Origin: Roseiflexus sp. | Lineage (GTDB): Bacteria; Chloroflexota; Chloroflexia; Chloroflexales; Roseiflexaceae | Length of the DNA: 38,054 bases | NCBI GenBank assembly: GCA_025062325.1 | Contig: JANXAL010000036.1 | Location: 1 to 38,054, forward strand | Direction: 5' to 3' | Shown here: in pieces, positions 17,719 to 25,900 of the stretch | Numbering within the stretch: the stretch's first letter is position 1 | Layout: each line of letters opens with the position of its first letter | Made by a program: the position numbers and the translations under genes | The notes under the pieces: model-generated | The model's database searches: none | What the model saw: only the letters and a program-made list of their open reading frames with translations | Told to the model about the DNA's origin: nothing

Positions 17719-17753
17719 CTCGCACTCACCGACTCTCGCACGGTCGCTTGACG

Positions 17754-18359
17754 TTATTGTCCGAAGCGTTCCGCTACCGCGTCCCAGTTCACCGTGTTCC
17801 ACCAGGCATCGATGTAGTCAGGGCGGCGATTCTGGTACTTCAGGTAATAGGCGTGCTCCCATACATCAATGCCCAGAATCGGAATATGCCCCTGCATGAG
17901 CGGGCTATCCTGATTGGGCGTACTGTAGATGTGCAGTTTGCCTTCTTTGTCCTTCACCAGCCAAGCCCAACCGCTGCCGAAGCGCTTGACGCCAGCGTCC
18001 TTCATTTTCGCTTTGAACTCGTCAAAGCTGCCAAAAGCATCGTTGATCGCCTTTGCCAGTTCGCCGCGCGGCTCTCCGCCGCCGTTTGGTCCCATAATGT
18101 TCCAGAAAAGCGTATGATTATGATGTCCGCCGCCATTGTTAATGACCGCCTGCCGGATGCTCTCGGGCACATCGTTGATGTTCATCAGAATCTCTTCAAT
18201 CGTCGCATTCTGCAACGATGGGTAACCCTCAAGCGCCGCGTTCAGGTTGGTCACATACGCCTGATGATGCTTGCCATGATGGATCTGCATGGTCAATGTG
18301 TCAATGTGCGGTTCCAGCGCAGAAAAATCATACGGCAACGGCGGTAATGTGAAAGCCAT
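17754..18359 (-). CDS. sodA: Superoxide dismutase (Fe/Mn family)
   Basis: 201 residues, standard for the family. It converts superoxide to hydrogen peroxide and oxygen. Metal ligands are His27, His82 (in the NHTLFW segment), Asp165 and His169 (in [10 protein letters not shown]). The GSGWAWLV motif is intact. Sequence alone does not settle Mn versus Fe. ATG 18359 is supported by AAGGAGG with 8-nt spacing. There is no signal peptide, so it should be cytoplasmic. It follows a SufR-like regulator by 42 bp and ends at an intrinsic terminator, so the two genes form a transcript. Confidence 0.95.
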   Translation of the reverse strand: MAFTLPPLPYDFSALEPHIDTLTMQIHHGKHHQAYVTNLNAALEGYPSLQNATIEEILMNINDVPESIRQAVINNGGGHHNHTLFWNIMGPNGGGEPRGELAKAINDAFGSFDEFKAKMKDAGVKRFGSGWAWLVKDKEGKLHIYSTPNQDSPLMQGHIPILGIDVWEHAYYLKYQNRRPDYIDAWWNTVNWDAVAERFGQ

Positions 18360-18401
18360 GGGTTCTTCCTCCTTCTCAGCCAACAACCAGGTCTGCCTGG
18401 C

Positions 18402-19040
18402 TCACGACTCGCCAGCAATGCGGAAACGACAGCACCGACCATCAGCAACGATGGTTTGCTGCTGCTCGACCGGCACGCGGAGCAGGTCTTCGTACAGGGC
18501 GCGTTCATGGGCGCAGGCTTGCGGATAGGAGCGCGCCGCGCAATCGATTGGACAGTTATGCTCGATCAGTTCAATTGCGCCGTCTGGCAGGCGACGCCAC
18601 TCACACATGTAGCCGTGTTCGTTGAGAATCGCTGCTAGCTCGGCAACCCGCTCCGGCAGTGATCGCCCTTCCAGACGCGGCGCATACTCCGCATACAGGC
18701 GTTGCCGTCGCGCCTCGAACATCTGATCGATGGCGCCTTCTCCGCCCTGCACCCGAACAAACTCCAGCGCGTCGATCAGCAGATGATCGTATGCTTTTGG
18801 AAAGAGCGCCTCAGCCGCATCAGTCAGCGCATATAGATGACTGGGCCGCCCTATCGCACGCCGCACGCCGCTGGTGTGCACCAGCCCGTCGCGCTCCAGC
18901 AGTGCGAGATGCTGTCGCACCCCTACTGCGCCGATACCCAGATCCTTACTCAGTTCAGCAGCCGTCATCGGCCCTTTCTGCCGCAATAGCAGCAGAATCT
19001 GCTGGCGCGTTTCGCCCTGTCCGCGGTGTCCAGCCATCAT
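18402..19040 (-). CDS. SufR-like winged-helix regulator with conserved cysteines
   Basis: 212 residues from ATG 19040, with GGAG 7 nt upstream; GTG 19043 and ATG 19037 are neighbours. The N-terminal HTH reads GETRQQILLLLRQKGPMTAAELSKDLGIGAVGVRQHLALLERDGLV, with the wing VRRAIGRPSHLYALT, as in COG2345/SufR proteins. The C-terminal half has six Cys. Two are spaced C-X12-C in HNCPIDCAARSYPQAC, and a CC pair lies in GRCCRF. In cyanobacterial SufR such cysteines bind an Fe-S cluster that controls DNA binding. It is therefore probably a redox or iron sensor for sodA and its own gene. The target is inferred. Confidence 0.82.
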   Translation of the reverse strand: MMAGHRGQGETRQQILLLLRQKGPMTAAELSKDLGIGAVGVRQHLALLERDGLVHTSGVRRAIGRPSHLYALTDAAEALFPKAYDHLLIDALEFVRVQGGEGAIDQMFEARRQRLYAEYAPRLEGRSLPERVAELAAILNEHGYMCEWRRLPDGAIELIEHNCPIDCAARSYPQACAHERALYEDLLRVPVEQQQTIVADGRCCRFRIAGES

Positions 19041-19075
19041 CACAGCGCTCCGCTGCACAATATCGCCTCTCTGGC

Positions 19076-19105
19076 AGTATAGCACCCGCGTTCTGCCTTT
19101 GTCAA
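19076..19105 (-). promoter_or_regulatory. Promoter of the regulator-sodA unit
   Basis: On the minus strand TTGACA (19105-19100) and TATACT (19081-19076) are spaced 18 bp, and a TGC directly precedes the -10 box (extended -10). Transcription would start near 19069, about 29 nt before the regulator's ATG. Confidence 0.75.
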
Positions 19106-19129
19106 GCAAACGCTTTCGTAAGTGCGCGC

Positions 19130-19158
19130 TTGACAGCCGGATGATCAGGGCGTAGACT
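19130..19158 (+). promoter_or_regulatory. Promoter of the dehydrogenase-aminotransferase unit
   Basis: TTGACA (19130-19135) and TAGACT (19153-19158) with 17-bp spacing. It is back to back with the sodA-side promoter: the two -35 boxes are only 24 bp apart, so a regulator bound here could affect both. Confidence 0.75.
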
Positions 19159-19198
19159 CACGCAGGCAGACGTTTCAGATGCGTCCTGAGGACCTCTC

Positions 19199-19975
19199 AT
19201 GGAATCGCTTGCAGGTCAGGTCGTCGTCATCACAGGCGCATCAAGCGGGTTTGGCGAGTTGATTGCGCGGCGTTGCGTTGCTGAAGGGGCGCGCGTGGCG
19301 CTCGCGGCGCGCACGATTGCGAAACTCGAACACTTGGCGAAGACGCTTGGCGGTCCCACACGCGCCATCGCCGTCGCCACCGATGTTAGCAATTCTGATG
19401 AGGTCGCGCGCCTGGCGCATACTACGCTCGATCACTTCGGTCACGTCGATGTCCTGGTGAACAACGCGGGCTTCGGCATCTTCGACCGGCTGGCGGAGGC
19501 GCGCCTAGCAGACGTTCGCGCCATGATGGAAGTGAATGTCCTCGGCGCGCTGGCATGCACCCAGGCATTTTTGCCGCATATGCTCGCCCGGCGCAGCGGT
19601 CAGATTGTGATGATGGCGTCGATGGCAGGGCTAGTAGCGGCGCCGAATATGGGCGGCTATACGGCGACCAAGCATGCCCTCGTCGGTCTCAGTCGCACGC
19701 TGATGCTCGAACTCGAAGGCACTGGCGTACGCTGCGCCATGATCTGCCCTGGCGTCGCCGAAACCGGTTTCCAGCACCGCGCAGGCGCCGAGAAGTACCC
19801 ACGCATCGCCCGCCTCTCGACATGCACTGCCGAGCAGGTCGCCGACGCGACGCTGCGAGCGATTGTGCGGCGCACCCATGGCGAAATCGTGGTGCCCTGG
19901 TATGGGCGATTACTCGCACTGATCAGTTATCCCCTGCCCGGCGCTACTCGCGCCGTCATGCGGCTCATTGGATGA
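19199..19975 (+). CDS. Short-chain dehydrogenase/reductase
   Basis: 258 residues of classical SDR type. The NAD(P)-binding motif is TGASSGFG (13-20). NNAG follows LVNNAGFGIF. The catalytic Ser in MMASMAG and the YTATK motif are intact. Arg in LAARTIAKL suggests NADP preference. The substrate is unknown. ATG 19199 follows GAGG by 7 nt. Only 15 bp separate it from the aminotransferase gene, so they are probably co-transcribed. Confidence 0.92.
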   Translation: MESLAGQVVVITGASSGFGELIARRCVAEGARVALAARTIAKLEHLAKTLGGPTRAIAVATDVSNSDEVARLAHTTLDHFGHVDVLVNNAGFGIFDRLAEARLADVRAMMEVNVLGALACTQAFLPHMLARRSGQIVMMASMAGLVAAPNMGGYTATKHALVGLSRTLMLELEGTGVRCAMICPGVAETGFQHRAGAEKYPRIARLSTCTAEQVADATLRAIVRRTHGEIVVPWYGRLLALISYPLPGATRAVMRLIG

Positions 19976-19990
19976 TATAAGGATTGAGGT

Positions 19991-21157
19991 ATGACCCGCC
20001 CACGCATCGCCCGGCGCATGGATCGCATCCCAGCTTCCGGCATCCGCCGTTTTTTCGACATCGCCGCTCACATGCCAGATGTCATTTCACTTGGCGTCGG
20101 TGAACCCGATTTCGTCACCCCTGCGCCGATCCGTGCTGCAGGCATCCGTTCGCTCGAAGAGGGACGCACCGGCTATACCTCGAATGCCGGGTTGCCGGAA
20201 CTGCGCATGGCGCTCTCCGATCACCTGTATGCGCGCTATGGCGTGCGCTACGACCCGGAAACCGAACTCCTCATCACGGTCGGCGTCAGCGAGGCGCTGC
20301 ACGTTGCTGCTATCGCCACGCTGAATCCCGGTGATGAGGTCATCATCCCCGAACCATGTTTCGTCGCTTACCCGGCTGCCGTCATTGTCGCCGACGCAGA
20401 GCCAATATTCGTCCCAACCACGGTTGACGATTCGTTCCAGGTCGATCCAGCGCGGATCGCCGCCGCCATTACACCGCGCACCCGCGCCATTCTCCTGGGA
20501 TATCCCAACAACCCGACCGGTGCGGTTATGCCGCGCGAGCGCCTGTCTGCTATTGCCGAACTCGCTGAACGCCATGATCTGTTGGTCTTCTCCGATGAAA
20601 TCTACGACCGCCTGGTGTATGGCGTGCAGCACACCTGCTTTGCATCACTGCCGGGCGCGCGCGAGCGCACCATCCTGCTCGGCGGCTTCTCAAAGGCGTA
20701 TGCCATGACCGGCTGGCGCCTGGGATGGATGGCAGCGCCAGCAGATATTGTCGCGGCTGCGCGCAGAGTGCACCAGTACGCTATTATGTCTGCACCAACG
20801 GCGGCGCAGTACGCCGGAATCGAAGCGCTGCGCAACGGCGAATCGTTCGTTGCTGATATGGTCGCTGAATATGATCGCCGTCGTCGCCTGATCGTCGCCG
20901 GATTGAACGCGATTGGTCTGCCGACCTTCGAGCCGCAGGGAGCATTCTACGTTTTCCCACAGGTGGCGCACCTCGGCATGAGCAGCGAGGTCTTTGCCGA
21001 ACGGTTGCTGCGCGAGCAGCGGGTCGCCGTTATCCCCGGCGATACGTTTGGCCCGAGCGGCGCGGGGTTCGTCCGCGCCTGCTATGCCGCCTCGATGGAG
21101 AAGATCAAGGTTGCACTCGAGCGTATCGAGCGTTTCGTGCGCGCAAACACCTCATAA
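19991..21157 (+). CDS. Class I/II pyridoxal-phosphate aminotransferase
   Basis: 388 residues of fold type I, subgroup I-gamma, resembling aspartate or aromatic aminotransferases. Recognisable parts are ISLGVGEPDFVTP, the GYTSNAGLPELR segment, LGYPNNPTGAVM, SDEIYDRLVY and the Schiff-base lysine Lys235 in GGFSKAYAMTGWRLGW. The Arg in GAGFVRACYA would bind the substrate carboxylate. The exact amino donor cannot be told from sequence. An AAGG lies 8 nt before ATG 19991. Confidence 0.93.
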   Translation: MTRPRIARRMDRIPASGIRRFFDIAAHMPDVISLGVGEPDFVTPAPIRAAGIRSLEEGRTGYTSNAGLPELRMALSDHLYARYGVRYDPETELLITVGVSEALHVAAIATLNPGDEVIIPEPCFVAYPAAVIVADAEPIFVPTTVDDSFQVDPARIAAAITPRTRAILLGYPNNPTGAVMPRERLSAIAELAERHDLLVFSDEIYDRLVYGVQHTCFASLPGARERTILLGGFSKAYAMTGWRLGWMAAPADIVAAARRVHQYAIMSAPTAAQYAGIEALRNGESFVADMVAEYDRRRRLIVAGLNAIGLPTFEPQGAFYVFPQVAHLGMSSEVFAERLLREQRVAVIPGDTFGPSGAGFVRACYAASMEKIKVALERIERFVRANTS

Positions 21158-21174
21158 CCGGCGGAGGAACTGGA

Positions 21175-21525
21175 ATGTCTGTCGAAAAGCCTTCCACTAC
21201 ATCATCGGATGAGACGCAGATTATTGTCGAGGAGCAACTCTACTGCTCACTCACCGGTCGCCCGATCAGCCGGGACGAAGCCTACTGGGCGCCGCCGTTC
21301 ATTACTGCGCGCCAACTGGTAACGACTATCATCTCAACTGCCATCCATGCGCCGCATCAGCTCGGCTACATTCTGTTCGCTGAACAACCAAATGTTCCTT
21401 ACGCCAAGGACGTGCGTGAACAACTCGCACGACGGCGCAGCGCCGAGCAACTGAAGCTGCTGATCGGTCTGCTGGCAGTGTTAGGAGTCCTGCTCCTGAT
21501 TGTGTTCTTACTCGTACTTCGCTAA
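21175..21525 (+). CDS. Small tail-anchored membrane protein of unknown function
   Basis: 116 residues, not recognised. A Ser/Thr/Glu-rich N-terminus is followed by EEQLYCSLTGRPISRDEAYWAPPFITARQL, a small domain with one Cys. A single hydrophobic helix at about 95-115 (LLIGLLAVLGVLLLIVFLLVLR) ends the protein, so it should be tail-anchored with the bulk inside. A GGAGG lies 7 nt before ATG 21175. It lies 17 bp after the aminotransferase gene and 11 bp before the glycosyltransferase gene. Confidence 0.75.
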   Translation: MSVEKPSTTSSDETQIIVEEQLYCSLTGRPISRDEAYWAPPFITARQLVTTIISTAIHAPHQLGYILFAEQPNVPYAKDVREQLARRRSAEQLKLLIGLLAVLGVLLLIVFLLVLR

Positions 21526-21536
21526 CGCATAGGGTT

Positions 21537-22220
21537 ATGCTGCTATCTGTCATTATGCCGTGCTACAACGAGGCGGCGACGCTGCGCGCCATTCTGGAGA
21601 AGGTGCGCGCCGTCGATATTGACAAGGAAATTATCGCGGTCGACGACCATTCCAGCGACGATACGTATCGCATTCTGTGCGAAGAAGCCGCGCACGATCC
21701 GACAATGACGGTCATTCGTCACCCGCGCAACCGCGGCAAGGGCGCCGCCGTGCGCAGCGGCCTGGCGCGCGCCCGCGGCGAGATTGTCATCGTCCAGGAC
21801 GCCGACCTGGAATACGATCCGAACGACTACTACGAACTGGTCACTCCTATTGCTCAAGGGCGCGTCAATGTGGTCTTTGGCTCGCGATTCCTTGGGCGCC
21901 ATACCGGCATGTACTTCTGGAACGCAATCGGGAATAAAGGATTGACCTTCCTGACCAACTTTCTGTTCAACTGCTGGATCTCGGACATGGAAACCTGCTA
22001 CAAAGCCATGCGCACCGAGATCATGCGCGACCTGAAACTGGAGAGCAACGATTTCCGCATCGAGCCGGAGATCACTGCCAAGGTGCTGAAGCGCGGGCAT
22101 CGCATCTATGAGGTGCCGGTCTCCTACCTGGGGCGAACCTACGAAGAGGGCAAAAAGATGAAGCCTATCCAGGGCTTCTACGCGATTCTCGCGTTGCTGC
22201 GCTATCGGTTGTGGGAGTGA
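21537..22220 (+). CDS. Family 2 glycosyltransferase (dolichyl/undecaprenyl-phosphate sugar synthase-like)
   Basis: 227 residues, GT-A fold. It opens LLSVIMPCYNEAATLRAILEKV. The nucleotide-binding IIAVDDHSSDDTYRIL and the metal-binding QDADLEYDP motif follow. GSRFLGRHTGMYFWNAIGNKGLTF and SDMETCYKAMR are typical of the DPM1-like subgroup that moves a sugar from a nucleotide onto a polyprenyl phosphate. It has no C-terminal membrane helices. The ribosome site is weak. The TGA stop is also the start of a long heptamer tract. Confidence 0.9.
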   Translation: MLLSVIMPCYNEAATLRAILEKVRAVDIDKEIIAVDDHSSDDTYRILCEEAAHDPTMTVIRHPRNRGKGAAVRSGLARARGEIVIVQDADLEYDPNDYYELVTPIAQGRVNVVFGSRFLGRHTGMYFWNAIGNKGLTFLTNFLFNCWISDMETCYKAMRTEIMRDLKLESNDFRIEPEITAKVLKRGHRIYEVPVSYLGRTYEEGKKMKPIQGFYAILALLRYRLWE

Positions 22221-22493
22221 GGCGAGAGGGGAGGAGGTAAGAGGCGAGAGGGACGAGGCGTGAGGCAAGAGGGGCGCATTCGCTCATTCGTTGCCCTTCG
22301 TTTATTCGTTTCCCTCTTCGCTGACAGGCGCCAGCGGCAAAAGGCGAGAGGCGAGAGGGACGAGGCAAGAGAGTTCGCAGGTTGCAGGTTACAGGTGAGA
22401 AGGTTGCAGGTTACAGGTTGCACGTGTGAAGGTTGCAGGTGAGAAGGTGAAAGGGTACAGGTAAGAACATGCTCCTAACCCCTAACCCCTAAC
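22216..22493. repeat. Long heptamer-phased tract between two convergent genes
   Basis: About 275 bp. From the glycosyltransferase stop it reads in purine-rich 7-mers on the plus strand (TGAGGCG, AGAGGGG, then AGAGGCG, AGAGGGA, CGAGGCG, TGAGGCA, AGAGGGG). A pyrimidine-rich TTCGTT part near 22277-22320 follows. Then come GCAGGTT/ACAGGTT units (22377-22440), and it ends in three CCCCTAA-type units (22474-22493). The last units encode the C-terminus and stop codon of aroQ on the other strand. Short open frames in it (60-73 codons) look like low-complexity translations. Confidence 0.65.
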
Positions 22494-22906
22494 AACCACT
22501 CCAGCGCCAGCAAATACCCGCGCCACCCGAGGCCCGCGATCTGCCCCGTGGCGACTGGCGCGACCACCGAGGTGTGGCGGAACGGTTCACGCCGATAGAC
22601 GTTCGACAGATGCACCTCGATGATCGGCGCTTTGAGCATCGCCAGCGCGTCGCGCAGCGCCAGACCGTAATGGGTCAGCGCGCCAGGGTTGATAATGATC
22701 CCGTCGGCGTCCCACCCTTCCGCCTGCAGAAAATCGATCAGCGCCCCTTCGTGGTTCGACTGCATAATGAGCAGCGTGACGCCAGCCGCTGCGGCGCGAT
22801 CCTGCAAGGCAGCGTTGATCGCATCGAGCGTGACGCTGCCGTACACCTCCGGCTCGCGCCGACCCAGCATGTTCAGATTTGGTCCGTGGATCACCAGGAT
22901 CTTCAT
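22475..22906 (-). CDS. aroQ: 3-dehydroquinate dehydratase, type II
   Basis: 143 residues, the family's length. It is the third step of the shikimate pathway. The motifs are [19 protein letters not shown] (including the catalytic Tyr and the flexible loop Arg), the [15 protein letters not shown] segment, [20 protein letters not shown] and [17 protein letters not shown] with the active-site residues. The ATG (22904-22906) overlaps the stop of the giant surface-protein gene as ATGA, so translation is probably coupled. The last codons (LLGVRG) and the TAG stop are written in GGGGTTA repeat DNA. Confidence 0.96.
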   Translation of the reverse strand: MKILVIHGPNLNMLGRREPEVYGSVTLDAINAALQDRAAAAGVTLLIMQSNHEGALIDFLQAEGWDADGIIINPGALTHYGLALRDALAMLKAPIIEVHLSNVYRREPFRHTSVVAPVATGQIAGLGWRGYLLALEWLLGVRG

Positions 22907-25900
22907 CGCTGCACCAGCGGCAGATACACCTGATACGTCACCTGCGGCAGCGCCACCGGAATGACGAACAGATTCTCGACCTCGAAGACCTTCGTCGGGT
23001 CGCTCTGCGACTGCGCCCGCACCCGAACGCGGTTGACCGACCCCGGCGGCGCGTTCGCAGGTACGCTCACATCGAGCGTGATAAACGGCGCTTGCTGGTT
23101 CGGTCCCAGCGTGCGCTGCGACGGCTGCAACACGACGTTCCAGGCGAGCGTTTGCGTGAAGGTTAGCACAAACGTATCAGTCGCATTGCCGGTGTTGAGC
23201 AACTGATGCGTCAACTGCGCCTGGTCCCCTGCGCGCACCACGCGGACATACTCCGGCGACATCACCGCGCTCACGACCTGGCGAATGGTTGTATACTCGC
23301 GCGCATCCGCCGCAACTCTCGGATCGGAGACCGACTGCACGCTCAGGCGCATGGCATCGACCGTATTCGAGAGAACGCCAACCGGAATACGGATGCTGAC
23401 GCTCACTTCGCGCTCTTCGCCGGGTTGCAGGAAGGTTGCAGGCGGCAAAGTCACCTGATACCCCAGCGGCACAAGCGCGCTGAAGACGAACGTATCCGCG
23501 ACATTACGTATGTTGCGCAGCGTGTGGGTGTAGACCACCGTTTCGCCGGGGAGACCGAATCCCCAGTTTTCAAGCGGCGTCAGCAGATCGCCGGTCGCCG
23601 TCAACTGCGCCGTCGTGGTCAGCGTCGCCGACGCCAGCACCGGACCGGCGCCGTCGCCGCGCAATGCTTCAACTGTCACTGCCTGGATTCCCACGACATT
23701 GGCGGGCACACTGACCTGTACCGTCAGCGGTGTTGATTGCGTAACGCTCGGCGAAAGCACCGCTGTGAGCGTCGGCGCGACGCTGGCGGTCCATCCGCCT
23801 GCCAGGCTCGCCGGGTTCAGGCGCAGCGTGTAACTGATCGTCGTGTTGCCGGTGTTGAACAGGTTGAGCGTGTAGATTGCCGTTGCCGGAGCGCCGCTTG
23901 TGAAGACTGTCTGCTGCGCCGGACCAACTACCTCAAGGCGCGCGTTATCCGCTTCAGCGACGGTCACAGTGTCGCTGACGCTCCGCGGCGACGCACCCTG
24001 CGCCGAGGTTGCAGTCAGTGTGATGACGCCGGTTGTTCCGGCTGGCGCGGCGGCTGGCAGGCGCACCGCAAACGGCACAAGCCGCTCCGCCCCTGGCGGT
24101 ACGGCAGCAACTGTCGCTGGCGGACTGGCACTGAACCCGCCGCCGCTCACCTGCACACTGAAGGTGTAGGTGTCGGTCACGTTGCCAGTGTTCGTCAGGC
24201 GATGTGTGAAGGTGATTACCGTATCGGGCGCGCCGCTGCCGCTCTCGTTCGCCGTGAACAGGAATTGCGGCGCAGCCAGGACATTCACGGTATCGGTCAC
24301 CGCATCTGAGGCGCCGGTTGTGCTCGCCTGCACCTGGAACGGATAGGCGCCCACCGGAGCCTGCGGCAATTGCGACGGCGTGGTTACAATCAGATCGAAG
24401 CGACATGTCGCGCCGGACGCCAGCCCCGTCAGACAGCCCGCCGGAACCAGGTTCGTCGGACCGGAGACGCTCCAGCCAGGCGGCAGACCGCTCACACTCA
24501 CGCTGAAGTCCCCGGTAACGTTGCCAACATTCGTTAGCACATGAGTGAAGGTGACGCTCCCTGGCGGCGTGACGCTCTGGGTCTGCCCTGGGGAGAGACG
24601 CACCCCCGGCGCAGCCTGCACGTTCACCGTGTCCGTCTGCGTTTGCGACGGCACGCCGCCGCCAACGCGCGAACCGGTCACCTGGATCTGTTCAGTTCCG
24701 ACGGTCTGCCCATCGCGCACCCGCGCCCGTACCACCACCTGCTGCGATGCGCCGCGCCCCAGTGCGAACGGACCAGAGGGCGTGATGACCAGGTTCTCCA
24801 GACCGCTGCTCACCGTGGCAGCCACCACAAATGTATCCACCCCATTCCCGGTGTTGGTCAGCGTGTGGGTAAAGACTGCCGTCGCCCCTGGCGGCAGGTT
24901 GAGCGTCGGAACAGTCGCCGGGCTGAGCGTAAAGCCCGGAACCAGCCCAACGCGCGTGATGCTTGCGGCGCTTGCCGATGCCCCGCCGGTCGCCTGCACC
25001 GTTAGCGTTGCCGTCACCAGCGTGCCCGCATCGGGGATGGGTGCATTCGGCACGGTGACTGTCAGCGTGACTACCCGCGACTCGCTGGGATTCAGGATGA
25101 AGGGCGATGGATCGATCAACCCGCCGCTCCACGGGCTGCCCTGCGAGAGGGTGAGCGACGGCGTGAACGTTCCGGCGCTCTGCCCAATGTTCGTCACCGT
25201 GTGCGTGAACGTGACCGTCTCACCGGGCAACCCCTCCCTCAGTTGCGAAGAGGGCGCAATCTGCGGCGCAGCGCCAGTTGACGCCGTATTGATCGCCGTC
25301 GCCTGCGCTGCGGGATTGCCGCTCGAACTCGCAGTGACCGTTACGGTGTAGAGCGATGAACCGGGACCGATGGGAATGTTCAGTCGGATGACTCGCGTAC
25401 ACGACGAAAATGCTGGCAGGCTTACGCAGTTGCCTCCCACGACGCTGACTGTCGCGCCATCATTCGGCGACACTGCGGCTGTCACTACAATCGTGTCGGT
25501 TCCATTGCCAGTATTCGTGATCGTATGGGTAAAATCGACAATCTGTGGTCGGGCGAACGTAGCCGTCTGGCTGGTCGGCGCAATCGCTACACCATACACT
25601 TGCGCCACGGTCGTAGTAGTGTTGACAGTACGTTGCGTCGTACCGACCTGCGCCGTCACGCTGAAGGTATAGTTCCCCGCCAGGGCATTCGACGGAACTG
25701 CGACGGAGATCGTGAACGTTCCCGACGCTCCGGCGTTCAGATTGAGCGTCGCCGGCGACGGCGCCGACGCCCAACCCGTTGGGTCGCTGCGCGAAATGTT
25801 CACCGTGATCGGCGAAGCGCCATTGTTCGTCACTGTGTAGGTATAGACAACATTCGTGCCCGGATTGACCGCTCCGGTTCCCGGCGGAGTGCGCCCGGTC

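Noticed and set aside
22260-22442. Short open frames (60-73 codons) in the glycosyltransferase/aroQ spacer
   Set aside because: They translate heptamer repeat DNA into low-complexity peptides on both strands and have no ribosome sites.
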